DNA of 64,000 bases from an uncultured Collinsella sp. (GTDB lineage Bacteria; Actinomycetota; Coriobacteriia; Coriobacteriales; Coriobacteriaceae). Location: positions 62,001 through 126,000 of the forward strand of contig CATYSO010000001.1 of assembly GCA_958412345.1 (NCBI GenBank), written 5' to 3'. The notes beneath the pieces are model-generated. The model did not search any database. It saw only the letters and a program-made list of their open reading frames with translations, and was not told where the DNA came from. The position numbers and the translations under genes were made by a program. Shown in pieces: positions 8,450 to 18,482 of this stretch; within the stretch, counting starts at the first letter, position 1; every line of letters begins with the position of its first letter.

Positions 8450-8610
8450 GCATACAAGTTACATACATGTTTTAGCGATGTCGACTAGTTGTATGCTATA
8501 TTTGTCTTAGAAATTTTGCTGATGCGGTTTTCGATAACTCGTTACCAGCAGTTTTATTGTTGTATTGGATACATGCTTGATTATGCAAGCATACAAGTTA
8601 GATACAGGTT
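8450..8610. promoter_or_regulatory. Pair of probable GntR operators in the divergent promoter region
   Basis: A 22-base sequence beginning GCATACAAGTTA occurs at 8450-8471 and 8589-8610, the copies differing at two positions. An inverted half-site (TTGTATGC) is at 8489-8496. One copy lies near the second SIS gene; the other overlaps the ribosome binding region of the regulator gene, implying autoregulation. The region between is AT-rich. Confidence 0.55.
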
Positions 8611-8616
8611 GATCGC

Positions 8617-9339
8617 ATGAATGCCTCGTCTGAAAAGAAACTGGCCCAATACGAGCGCTTGGCGGGCATGCTGCGCGACCGCATCGCCGCCGGCACCTAC
8701 GCGCGCGGAGACAAACTGCCGTCCGAGATGGAACTCATGGACGAATCGGGTCTGTCGCGTAGCACCGTGCGCCATGCCCTTAAGGTGCTCGTTGATGAGG
8801 GCCTGGTACGCACCGAGCGCGGGCGCGGTGCCTTTGTGGCCGACACGCCGGCGCTGCATGAGAACAACCTGGTGTTTTCGAGCTACACGGCACAGGTCCA
8901 GGGCCAGGGTATGAAGCCCACAACGCGCACGGTGGACTCGGGCTTTACCAAGGCAACGGGCAGTGTGGCCAAGTTCTTTGACGCCACCGTGGGCAGCAAG
9001 CTCGTCAAGCTTGTCCGCCTGCGCTACCTGGACGACGCGCCGCTGTGCCTGGAGACCACCTACCTGCCGCCAAGCTTCGAGACGCTCATCGATCGCGATA
9101 TCAACGGTTCGCTCTACGCCACGCTGCGACAGGAGTTCCATCGCGCACCGGCGCAGGGGCATAAGACCTTTGAGGTGTGCTATGCCTCGCAAAACGAGGC
9201 GTTTTTGCTCAACGTCGAGCGCGGGCAGGCGCTGATCCTAATCACCGACTACGTCTACGACACCGACGGCCGCCCGCTCCACGTCTCCAAGCGCATCCAA
9301 CGAACCGACCGCGCCAAATACACCGAGCCCATCGGCTAA
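8617..9339 (+). CDS. GntR-family transcriptional regulator, HutC/UTRA subfamily
   Basis: This 240-residue protein has an N-terminal winged helix (residues 5-75, with the GDKLPSEMELM and SRSTVRHALKVLVDEGLV motifs) and a C-terminal UTRA ligand-binding domain (about 90-235). UTRA domains bind small molecules, often phosphosugars; FrlR of fructoselysine operons is of this type. It is divergent from the second SIS gene, with two candidate operators between them. The ATG at 8617 overlaps the region downstream of one operator, so binding could block translation initiation or transcription. Control of the SIS genes is a good inference; control of the PTS operon is less clear, because its upstream sequence lacks the same box. 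Confidence 0.88.
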   Translation: MNASSEKKLAQYERLAGMLRDRIAAGTYARGDKLPSEMELMDESGLSRSTVRHALKVLVDEGLVRTERGRGAFVADTPALHENNLVFSSYTAQVQGQGMKPTTRTVDSGFTKATGSVAKFFDATVGSKLVKLVRLRYLDDAPLCLETTYLPPSFETLIDRDINGSLYATLRQEFHRAPAQGHKTFEVCYASQNEAFLLNVERGQALILITDYVYDTDGRPLHVSKRIQRTDRAKYTEPIG

Positions 9340-9347
9340 CTCAAACC

Positions 9348-9388
9348 AAAACCACCACAAAGGGGACAGGCACCTTCGTGGTGGTTTT
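9348..9388. terminator. Bidirectional terminator between the GntR and acetyltransferase genes
   Basis: A 16-bp stem with one mismatch (9348-9363 with 9373-9388) has A-tracts on one side and TTTT on the other, so it can serve both converging genes. Its loop holds the GGGGACAGG motif shared with other repeats here, and its right arm overlaps the acetyltransferase stop codon. Confidence 0.85.
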
Positions 9389-9968
9389 AGGCGAGGAGGT
9401 CGGGGAACCAGGTTGGTTTGGGTTGGCTGGGGACGCGTTCGGCTAGGACCAACTCCATCCAACACATGTCGTACCAGCGGCCGAACTTTTGGGCGCAGCG
9501 GTCGAAGGCACCCACCAGGCGATACCCCATATGGGCATGGAAGTCTTGGCTGTTGTGCGTCAGATACTCGTCGTCCTTGTCGTGCGGTACGGCGATGAGC
9601 GCGCACATATTGGTGATGCCCATCGCGATCAGACATTGCTTGAGCGCATCGTGCAGCTTGCGGCCCAGCCCGCCGTGGCGCACGTCGCGCGCCAGGTAGA
9701 TCGACGTCTCGACCGACCAGTCATAGGCCTCGCGGCTGTTGAGCGGACTCACATAGGCATAACCTACCGGACGCCCGTCCAGCTCCATCACCAGATACGG
9801 ATAGCGCTTGAGCGTGCGCTCGATGCGCCCGGCGAACTCCTCAACGCTCGGCACCTCGTATTCGCAGGTAATCGCCGTCTGGCGCACATACGGCTCATAG
9901 ATGGCAAGCAACGCCGGCGCATCATCGGGCGTCGCCAGGCGAATCGTCGGCTCGGACATCTCGGTCAT
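9387..9968 (-). CDS. GNAT N-acetyltransferase, phosphinothricin acetyltransferase (Pat/Bar)-like
   Basis: This 193-residue protein has the single GNAT domain of the Pat/Bar group: an N-terminal IRLATPDDAPALLAIYEPYV segment, a central VGYAYVSPL strand and an acetyl-CoA-binding DVRHGGLGRKLHDAL region. These enzymes acetylate the amino group of small molecules such as methionine sulfone or phosphinothricin; the native substrate is unknown. The start is the ATG at 9968, with AAGGG upstream; an in-frame ATG 24 bases earlier lacks a site. It converges with the GntR gene on a shared terminator. Confidence 0.85.
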   Translation of the reverse strand: MTEMSEPTIRLATPDDAPALLAIYEPYVRQTAITCEYEVPSVEEFAGRIERTLKRYPYLVMELDGRPVGYAYVSPLNSREAYDWSVETSIYLARDVRHGGLGRKLHDALKQCLIAMGITNMCALIAVPHDKDDEYLTHNSQDFHAHMGYRLVGAFDRCAQKFGRWYDMCWMELVLAERVPSQPKPTWFPDLLA

Positions 9969-9981
9969 ACAGCCCTTCTCC

Positions 9982-10028
9982 CTCAAAAGCAAAGGCCGCC
10001 TTGCGCCAAACCAAGACGCAAGGCGGCC
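9982..10028 (-). terminator. Rho-independent terminator of the threonine aldolase gene
   Basis: A perfect 12-bp stem (9994-10005 with 10017-10028) is followed on the minus strand by TTTGCTTTTG. It lies 17 bases past the aldolase stop codon. Confidence 0.85.
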
Positions 10029-10044
10029 CCATCATCACGTTAAT

Positions 10045-11070
10045 CTACAAGACAGCCGCCAGCGCGTCGATGTCCTCCTGCGTCGTGGCCCAGCTGGTGC
10101 AAAAGCGCACCACCGTGTGGGTCTCGTCGTACTTTTCCCAGTACTCGATCGAGGCGTGCTCGCGAATGCGCGCCATGTCCTCGTTGGGCAGAATCACAAA
10201 CTGCTGGTTTGTGGGCGTCTCCAAAAAGAACTGGTAGCCGCGCTCGTGCAGCACACGACGCAGCGCCTGAGCCGTCTCGATCGTCTGTCGACCAATCTCA
10301 AAATACAGGCCATCGGTAAAGAGCGCCTCAAACTGCACGCCCGTCAGGCGGCCCTTGGCAAGCAGCGCGCCGTGCTGCTTAATACGCGGAATGGGATGTG
10401 CCGGAGCGTGCATGCCGCAAAACACCACGGCCTCGCCGCAGAGCGCGCCGCACTTGGTGCCGCCGATGTAGAACACGTCGCACAGCTGCGCCAGCTCGGG
10501 CAGGGTGATGTCGCACTCGTCGGCCGCCAGCGCATAGGCCAGGCGGGCGCCGTCCACAAACAGCGGAATCTCACGCTTCTGGCACACCGCGTGAATCGCC
10601 GCGAGCTCGGCTTTGGAATACAGCGTGCCGTACTCGGTCGAAAGGCTCACGTACACGGCGCCCGGAAACACCGTGTGCTCGTAGCTCTCGTTCTCATAGA
10701 ACACCTGGATATAGTTCTCGAGATCCTCGGCGTGCATCTTGCCCTCGTAGCCGGGGATGGTGAGCACCTTGTGGCCGCCAAACTCGATGGCGCCCGCCTC
10801 GTGGCAAGCGACATGGCCGGTCTCGGCGGCAACGACGCCCTCGTAGGGCGCGAGCAGCATGTCAATCACCGTCGCGTTGGCCTGCGTGCCGCCCACCAGC
10901 AAGAACACGTCGGCATCGGGGGCCTGACAGGCCTCGCGAATCAGCTGCTTGGCACGCTCGGTGTGCGCATCGGTACCGTAGCCGGGCTGCGGCTCCATGT
11001 TGGTATCGACGAGCGCCTGCAGCACCGCCGGGTGCGCACCGTGGGAATAATCGTTGTTGAACGCGAGCAT
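10045..11070 (-). CDS. ltaE: Low-specificity L-threonine aldolase (beta-eliminating lyase family)
   Basis: This 341-residue PLP enzyme has fold-type I features: the FNNDYSHGAHP N-terminus, GGTQAN phosphate-binding segment, FVDGARLAYAL (Asp binding the pyridine nitrogen) and the YIGGTKCG motif with the PLP lysine at about Lys206. It splits L-threonine or allo-threonine into glycine and acetaldehyde in the cytoplasm. The length fits the family. The start at 11070 has an AGAGAGGA site. It lies 45 bases downstream of the PAP2 gene on the same strand and ends in a terminator. The family assignment is firm; stereospecificity cannot be read. Confidence 0.88.
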   Translation of the reverse strand: MLAFNNDYSHGAHPAVLQALVDTNMEPQPGYGTDAHTERAKQLIREACQAPDADVFLLVGGTQANATVIDMLLAPYEGVVAAETGHVACHEAGAIEFGGHKVLTIPGYEGKMHAEDLENYIQVFYENESYEHTVFPGAVYVSLSTEYGTLYSKAELAAIHAVCQKREIPLFVDGARLAYALAADECDITLPELAQLCDVFYIGGTKCGALCGEAVVFCGMHAPAHPIPRIKQHGALLAKGRLTGVQFEALFTDGLYFEIGRQTIETAQALRRVLHERGYQFFLETPTNQQFVILPNEDMARIREHASIEYWEKYDETHTVVRFCTSWATTQEDIDALAAVL

Positions 11071-11115
11071 GGCAATCCTCTCTTACCGGATATCGACCAG
11101 ATGATTCAAACGGGG

Positions 11116-11979
11116 CTATTGTACGCCGTGCGGATAGGCAATGCGCGCGGCAAGGCACTCAAGTGCCAGCACCAGGGCAAAGCCGCAGCTCACGTCGGTC
11201 AAAAAATGTGCGCCGATCACGATGCGGCCAAAGGCGACAAGCGCTGCGACCGCAGCCGCGACCCAAAAGACCACGCGACGACGTGACGGCTTTTCCGTAA
11301 AGGCAGCCGCGGGAAGCCCGGCGAGCATAAGGCCGATCGCCGCATGCGCCGTGTGTCCGCTCGCAAACGACTTGAAGCCGTCCTTGATCACGCCGGCGGC
11401 GATATAAGTCCATTTGTCGGGATTGCCGATCACCCACCACGGCTGAAAATCGAGTCCCGGCGTGACCTCGATCACGCGCATGCGCGGGCGCGACCATAGC
11501 GGCTTAACGATTACGTTAAGGATGATGGCCTGAGCGACCCACACGGCAAGTACCATCAACGCCCAGCGCGTGAGCTCGTCAGGCTCGGTCGTGCGCGTGA
11601 GGCGATAGACGATGAGGTTGGCCGCGATGACCAATGCAAACGTCGGAACCAGCTGAAACGTAATAAGCTTGCCGCCGACGCGCAGCGATCCGATAATCTC
11701 GTAGCCGACCAGGCCTACGTTGATCAGAACGCCCAGCGCGGCGAGCCACTTGCTCGCCTTGGAATCGGGACGTGCCGAGCGCACGAGCATAATGCCCGCG
11801 ACGCTCGCCGTCAGCTCGAACGGCAGCTCGCCGGCCGCCTCGACAAAGCGGCCAAACAGGCTAGACGAGTTGAACAGCGCACTCGAGATTTGGTAATCGA
11901 AAAAAGACCCGACGAGCAGACAAAAGGCCAGGATGACCGCGATAGCAGCGGCATCTTTCTTATAGATATACCCGAACAT
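11116..11979 (-). CDS. PAP2-family membrane phosphatase
   Basis: This 287-residue protein has about six membrane segments and the three acid phosphatase motifs: KPLWSRPR, the FASGHTAH motif and GRIVIGAHFLTD with the catalytic His. PAP2 enzymes dephosphorylate lipids such as phosphatidic acid or undecaprenyl pyrophosphate at the membrane. It has an AAAGGA site before the ATG at 11979. It lies 56 bases downstream of mfd and 45 bases upstream of the threonine aldolase gene, so it may share transcription with either. The lipid substrate is not visible. Confidence 0.88.
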   Translation of the reverse strand: MFGYIYKKDAAAIAVILAFCLLVGSFFDYQISSALFNSSSLFGRFVEAAGELPFELTASVAGIMLVRSARPDSKASKWLAALGVLINVGLVGYEIIGSLRVGGKLITFQLVPTFALVIAANLIVYRLTRTTEPDELTRWALMVLAVWVAQAIILNVIVKPLWSRPRMRVIEVTPGLDFQPWWVIGNPDKWTYIAAGVIKDGFKSFASGHTAHAAIGLMLAGLPAAAFTEKPSRRRVVFWVAAAVAALVAFGRIVIGAHFLTDVSCGFALVLALECLAARIAYPHGVQ

Positions 11980-12035
11980 GCTTTCCTTTCGATGGGGTCA
12001 GATTGCCCAAATGGGGCGTTTGCAGCGTCGACCCG

Positions 12036-15000
12036 TTAGTCATCGTCAGTCGCGCCCAGCTGCTGCAGTAGCATGAGCGCGGCCGCCACCGGGCCGGTGC
12101 CGTCGTTGGCGTCGAGACCTCGGCCCAGGCCGCTGCCCGCACCGGCGCCCGCCTTATAGGGCACCGACAGCTTGCGGCTCTTGGGGAAGTTCACCGCGCC
12201 GTACCGATTCTTAAACTCAAAGGCCACCTTCTTGGGCACGTCTACGCCCAAAAACGTGATGCGGCCGCCACTGAGCGTGACGCTCTCGAGCCCCAAGCGC
12301 TCGCCGCGGATACGGATACGCGCGCGGTTGAACAGATTGAGTCCCGCCAACGGCAGCTCGCCATGCGCGGCCTCGGTCTCTTCCTGCACCTCGTCGATGC
12401 TCTCCAGGTCCTCGGCCGCTGCGAGCTTGCGGTACACGAGCACGCGCTGGTCCACCGCCGGCAGGTACTCCTCGGACAAGAAGTAATCGGCCGGCAGATT
12501 AATACCCACGCTCGCCGCCTCCACGCCGGCGTCGTCATCGCCGCGCGCCTCGGCCACGGCCTGGCCCAACATCTGTGTAAACAGGTCAAAGCCCACGCTC
12601 GACAGGTTGCCGTGCTGCTCAGCGCCCATCAGCGAACCGGCGCCGCGAATCTCCAGGTCGCGCATGGCGATACGCATGCCGCTGCCCAGGTCCTGGAACT
12701 CGGAAAGTGCAGTCAGGCGCGCCGTGGCCTCCTCGGTGAGCGGCAGCTCGCCCGGGAACATAAAGTACGCGTAGGCCTGCGTGGCCGAGCGACCCACACG
12801 GCCCTTGAGCTGGTAGAGCTGTGCCAGACCCAGGCGCTGCGAGTCCTCGATGATGAGCGTGTTGGCGGTCGCGTTGTCGATGCCGCTCTCCACGATGGTC
12901 GTGGCGATGAGCACATCGATCTTTTTGGTCGCGAACTCGATCATCACGTCCTCGACCTCGCGCGGGCTCATCTTGCCGTGTGCCACGCCCACGCGCGCCT
13001 CGGGCGCGGCCTCGTGCACGCGTGCCACAGCGTCATCGATGGTCTTGACGCGGTTGGACACGTAGTACACCTGTCCGCCGCGACCCACCTCCAGGCGAAT
13101 CGCCGCGCTCACCACGTCGGGGTCGTACTCCCCCACGTGCACGATCACGGGGCGGCGCCCAGTCGGCGGCGTGGTAATCAGGCTCATATCGCGCACGCCG
13201 CTCGTGGCCATCTGCATGGTACGCGGGATGGGCGTGGCCGAAAGCGTGAGCACGTCAATCTGCTCGCGCAGGTTCTTGAGCTGCTCCTTGTGCTGCACGC
13301 CAAAGCGCTGTTCCTCGTCGATGATCACCAGGCCCAGGTTCTTGGGGTTCACATCGGCCGAAAGCAGGCGGTGCGTGCCGATGAGCACGTCGATCGTGCC
13401 CTCGGCAAACGCCTTGAGCGCGCGCTTTTGCTGCGCCGGCGTGCGGAAGCGGCTGAGCACCTCGACCTCCAGGCCAAACGGGGCAAAGCGCTCAAAGAAT
13501 GTCTCGTAGTGCTGCTGGGCCAGAATGGTCGTGGGGCAGAGCACCATGACCTGGCGACCGGAGTCCACGCACTTAAAGGCCGCGCGCAGGGCGACCTCGG
13601 TCTTGCCGAAGCCCACGTCGCCGCACAGCAGGCGGTCCATGGGCTTGGGCGCCTCCATGTCAGCTTTGATGTCGGCGATGGCCTCCAGTTGGTCGCGCGT
13701 CTCGTCGTAAGGAAAGCTCTCCTCCATCTCGATCTGCTCGGGCGTGTCGGGCGGGCAGGCGATACCGGTAATCGACGAGCGGCGCGTATACAGGTCGACC
13801 AGGTCAAACGCCAGCTTTTTGGCGTTCTTGCGCGCCTTGTTGGTGGCACGCGTCCAGTCGGCGGTGTTGAGCCTGGTCAGGCGCGGCTTGTCACCGTCGG
13901 GACCAACATAGCGCGTGATGCGGTCGACCTGCTCGAGCGGCACGTAGAGCTTGTCGCCGTCGGCATATTCCAGCAAAAAGTAGTCGCGCTCCTTGCCGCC
14001 CACTTCCTGGCGCGCGATCTCGCTAAAGAGCGCGATGCCGTGAGTGGCGTGCACCACGTAGTCGCCCGGCTTAAACGGAAACGTGATCTGCGTAATGTCC
14101 ACCTTGCGGCGGCTGCGCGCGCGGTTGGCGTCCATGCGGGCGTTGAGGTCGGCGATCGAGAACACGGCCAGGTTGGCATCGGGCACCACCACGCCCTGCG
14201 GCAGGGCGGCATCGACAAAGGTCACGCGTCCGCGCGAGATGGTGGGCACGGCGGCGCCGGCGGCAGCCTGGGCGGCACCCGCCTCGAGCGAACGGGCGTT
14301 GAGCGCGTCGGCCTTACGCTCGCGAATGGAAGCATGGGCCTCCTGGCGTGCGGCACGGTCGGCGGAATCCGCCGCTGCCACGCGCACGCGGTCGCCGATA
14401 GCGCCGACATTTTCGGGCGCCGCGGTCAGCGATTCCTCAAAGGTAATACCCTCATCGCCAAAGGTGAGCTCCATCGACTCGCGCGCACCGCGGTCGGGGA
14501 TGGCAAACACGCAGGCATAACGCTTGCCCGCGACCTCCTGGATGCGCGTCATAAAACGGTTGTCCGAGCCTGCGATGGCCGGCTGCTCAATCTTGAGCTC
14601 TGCCGTAACCGCACCACCCGCGCGAATCAGGCTCACATAGTTCAGGCGCTGCTGAGCACCAAAATCGAGCTGCTGAGCACGTACATACAGGCCATCCAGT
14701 CGGTCAATCCCCGCCTCGCCGGCACGAGCCTCGATATCCTCGTAGGCGCGCAGGCAGTCGTCGAACAGCGAACGCGGCTCGGACAGCACCACCAGCGCCT
14801 TGCCGCTCACGTGTGCCAGCGGGCTTACGGTCTGGCCGTACATCACCGGCAAAAAGCGGTCGAGCTCGGGCGTGACGATGCGTGCATCCACCATCTCGAG
14901 CAGCGCCGCCAGTTTGCTATCGTCCTGGCTGGCGCGATAGAGCGCCACATGCATGTTATGGACCGCCTCGTCGGTAAGCGCCAGCTCGCGGCACGGGAAG

Positions 15001-15668
15001 ATCTCGATACTGTCCTCGTTACCGATGGTCTGCCCCGTTGAGCTCACCATACGGCGGATGCGATCGATCTCGTCGCCGAAAAACTCGATGCGCACGGGCG
15101 CTTTTTCCTGCGCGGGAAACACATCGACGGTGTCGCCGTGCACGCGGAACAGGCCGGGCGCGTCGGCGGCGCCGGCATTGGTGTAGCCCATGCCCACCAG
15201 GCGCTGCGGCACCTCGTCAAAAGGGATCTCCTCGCCCACCGCGAAGGTCGTGGACTCCCAGTAGCGGCTCTCGACTGGCGGCACGCAACGCAGCAACGCG
15301 CGGGCTGAGGCAACCATGATGCAGTTGTCGCCGCGCACGATGCGCCCGAGCGCCTCGCAGCGCTGCGCCACCACGGCATCGTCTGGCGCCTGCTCGCGCC
15401 ACGGATAGTCCTTGCGCTCGGGGAAGCGGCACACGTGCGCCAGCCCCACATAGGCGGCAAGGCTGCGGGCGGCACGATCGGCCGCGTCCTCGCCGCTCAC
15501 AACGTAGACCGTGGGGCGCGGACGGCGCGCAAACTGGGCGGCGGCCATAAGCGTGCGACCCGACTGAGACACGGCCAGCGTCACGTCCTCGCCAGAATCG
15601 AGCCCGGCCTCAACGGTCTGCAGCGCCTCGGCAGTGTAGAGCTGCGCGGCTATACGGTGAATGAGCAT
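12036..15668 (-). CDS. mfd: Transcription-repair coupling factor Mfd
   Basis: This 1210-residue protein has the full Mfd layout: a UvrB-like N-terminal module (about 1-330), the RNA polymerase-interacting domain with the FKPGDYVVHATHGIA motif (about 500-570), and a RecG-like superfamily 2 motor with Walker A in GDVGFGKTEVAL and a DEEQ box, ending in the TRCF domain. It removes RNA polymerase stalled at DNA damage and recruits UvrA. The length is slightly above the usual 1150 because of an Ala-rich insert at about 430-480. The start is the ATG at 15668, set by GGAGGA five bases upstream; an ATG 15 bases earlier is not favoured. The C-terminus has a Gly/Ala-rich tail. Confidence 0.97.
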   Translation of the reverse strand: MLIHRIAAQLYTAEALQTVEAGLDSGEDVTLAVSQSGRTLMAAAQFARRPRPTVYVVSGEDAADRAARSLAAYVGLAHVCRFPERKDYPWREQAPDDAVVAQRCEALGRIVRGDNCIMVASARALLRCVPPVESRYWESTTFAVGEEIPFDEVPQRLVGMGYTNAGAADAPGLFRVHGDTVDVFPAQEKAPVRIEFFGDEIDRIRRMVSSTGQTIGNEDSIEIFPCRELALTDEAVHNMHVALYRASQDDSKLAALLEMVDARIVTPELDRFLPVMYGQTVSPLAHVSGKALVVLSEPRSLFDDCLRAYEDIEARAGEAGIDRLDGLYVRAQQLDFGAQQRLNYVSLIRAGGAVTAELKIEQPAIAGSDNRFMTRIQEVAGKRYACVFAIPDRGARESMELTFGDEGITFEESLTAAPENVGAIGDRVRVAAADSADRAARQEAHASIRERKADALNARSLEAGAAQAAAGAAVPTISRGRVTFVDAALPQGVVVPDANLAVFSIADLNARMDANRARSRRKVDITQITFPFKPGDYVVHATHGIALFSEIARQEVGGKERDYFLLEYADGDKLYVPLEQVDRITRYVGPDGDKPRLTRLNTADWTRATNKARKNAKKLAFDLVDLYTRRSSITGIACPPDTPEQIEMEESFPYDETRDQLEAIADIKADMEAPKPMDRLLCGDVGFGKTEVALRAAFKCVDSGRQVMVLCPTTILAQQHYETFFERFAPFGLEVEVLSRFRTPAQQKRALKAFAEGTIDVLIGTHRLLSADVNPKNLGLVIIDEEQRFGVQHKEQLKNLREQIDVLTLSATPIPRTMQMATSGVRDMSLITTPPTGRRPVIVHVGEYDPDVVSAAIRLEVGRGGQVYYVSNRVKTIDDAVARVHEAAPEARVGVAHGKMSPREVEDVMIEFATKKIDVLIATTIVESGIDNATANTLIIEDSQRLGLAQLYQLKGRVGRSATQAYAYFMFPGELPLTEEATARLTALSEFQDLGSGMRIAMRDLEIRGAGSLMGAEQHGNLSSVGFDLFTQMLGQAVAEARGDDDAGVEAASVGINLPADYFLSEEYLPAVDQRVLVYRKLAAAEDLESIDEVQEETEAAHGELPLAGLNLFNRARIRIRGERLGLESVTLSGGRITFLGVDVPKKVAFEFKNRYGAVNFPKSRKLSVPYKAGAGAGSGLGRGLDANDGTGPVAAALMLLQQLGATDDD

Positions 15669-15692
15669 ATGGTCCTCCGGCATCGCAACGCC

Positions 15693-15721
15693 AAAAGCCC
15701 GCCGGGGCAAGCTCGGCGGGT
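15693..15721 (-). terminator. Hairpin with T-run between nth and mfd
   Basis: CCCGCC (15698-15703) pairs with GGCGGG (15715-15720) and the minus strand continues with TTTT. It could end nth transcripts, or act as a leader hairpin of mfd, whose ribosome binding site follows within 20 bases. Confidence 0.6.
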
Positions 15722-15824
15722 CGTACGTCAAATACATTGTCTGTCATGGTAGCGCATGGAGAGGACTCCAGCTCAAGGGCAAACCCAGCCCCGCAAAAAA
15801 CGCCAGACGAAGATGCGTTCCGCC

Positions 15825-16490
15825 CTACCCCGTCACGCGCACGCTGGGGCACAAATCTGCCAGCGGGCACTCGTCGCACTTAGGTTTGCGGGCGTCGCAG
15901 ATCTCGCGGCCAAAGGTGATCCACTGGTGGTTGACCGACTCCCAATACTCGTGCGGCAAAATCTTGAGCAGATCCTGCTCGGTCTTGAGCGGCTCCTTGG
16001 CATGCGTCTTGGGACTCAGCATGAGGCGGTGCGCAATGCGGTTGACGTGCGTGTCCACTGCAATGCCTTCCACGATGCCATACCCCACGTTGAGCACGAT
16101 GTTCGCCGTCTTGCGTCCCACGCCCGGCAGCTTCACGAGTTCCTTCATGTCGGCCGGCACCTCGCCGCCATAGTCGGCGACGATCATCTGCGCGGCCTCG
16201 ACGGCATGCTTGGCTTTGCTCTTGTAGAAGCCGAGCGACTTGATGGTGTCTGCCACGTCAGCCACGCTCGCCCCAGCCATGGCCTCGGGCGTGGGCCACT
16301 GGGCAAACAGCCGCGGCGTCACCTTGTTGACCTGCGCATCGGTCGTTTGCGCCGAGAGCAGCACCGCGATGAGCAGTCTAAAGGGATTCTCGTGGTCCAA
16401 AAAGCACTCGACCGGGCCATAGCGACGGTTGAGGCGCTCGCACACCTCAACGGCGCGCTCGCGTTTGGTGGCATTGGTCTCGCGTGGCAT
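15825..16490 (-). CDS. nth: Endonuclease III (DNA glycosylase/AP lyase)
   Basis: This 221-residue enzyme removes oxidised pyrimidines and cuts the abasic site. It has the helix-hairpin-helix LPGVGRKTANIV with catalytic Lys127, the catalytic Asp146 in VDTHV, and four [4Fe-4S] cysteines (198, 205, 208, 214) with the C-X6-C-X2-C-X5-C spacing. The start is the ATG at 16490 behind a GAGGAG site; an upstream in-frame ATG lacks one. It lies 63 bases downstream of the ABC transporter gene and upstream of mfd, another repair gene. Confidence 0.96.
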   Translation of the reverse strand: MPRETNATKRERAVEVCERLNRRYGPVECFLDHENPFRLLIAVLLSAQTTDAQVNKVTPRLFAQWPTPEAMAGASVADVADTIKSLGFYKSKAKHAVEAAQMIVADYGGEVPADMKELVKLPGVGRKTANIVLNVGYGIVEGIAVDTHVNRIAHRLMLSPKTHAKEPLKTEQDLLKILPHEYWESVNHQWITFGREICDARKPKCDECPLADLCPSVRVTG

Positions 16491-16553
16491 AACGACTCCT
16501 CGGCTCAACGGCACAATAAACTTATGGGCACAATTGTCCCACGTCCGAGACGC

Positions 16554-18356
<1,803 letters not shown>

Positions 18357-18431
18357 GGGCTTCCTTTCGCGTCTGATAGGGCGAAACGCCATTGTTGCAC
18401 ATTGAAGCGCACTTCAGGCAAGCACGATGCG

Positions 18432-18471
18432 AAAAGCAGCGGGGCACCCGCGTTTACACCGGCGCCCCGCC
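18432..18471 (-). terminator. Rho-independent terminator of rmuC
   Basis: GCGGGGC at 18439-18445 pairs with GCCCCGC at 18464-18470, extended by a few inner pairs, and the minus strand continues GCTTTTCG. It lies about 12 bases past the rmuC stop. Confidence 0.8.
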
Positions 18472-18482
18472 GTCAGATGCAG

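Noticed and set aside
12363..15041. 892-codon open frame on the plus strand
   Set aside because: It is antisense to mfd, whose domains are all recognisable; the translated composition (His, Arg, Ala rich) is typical of a shadow frame.
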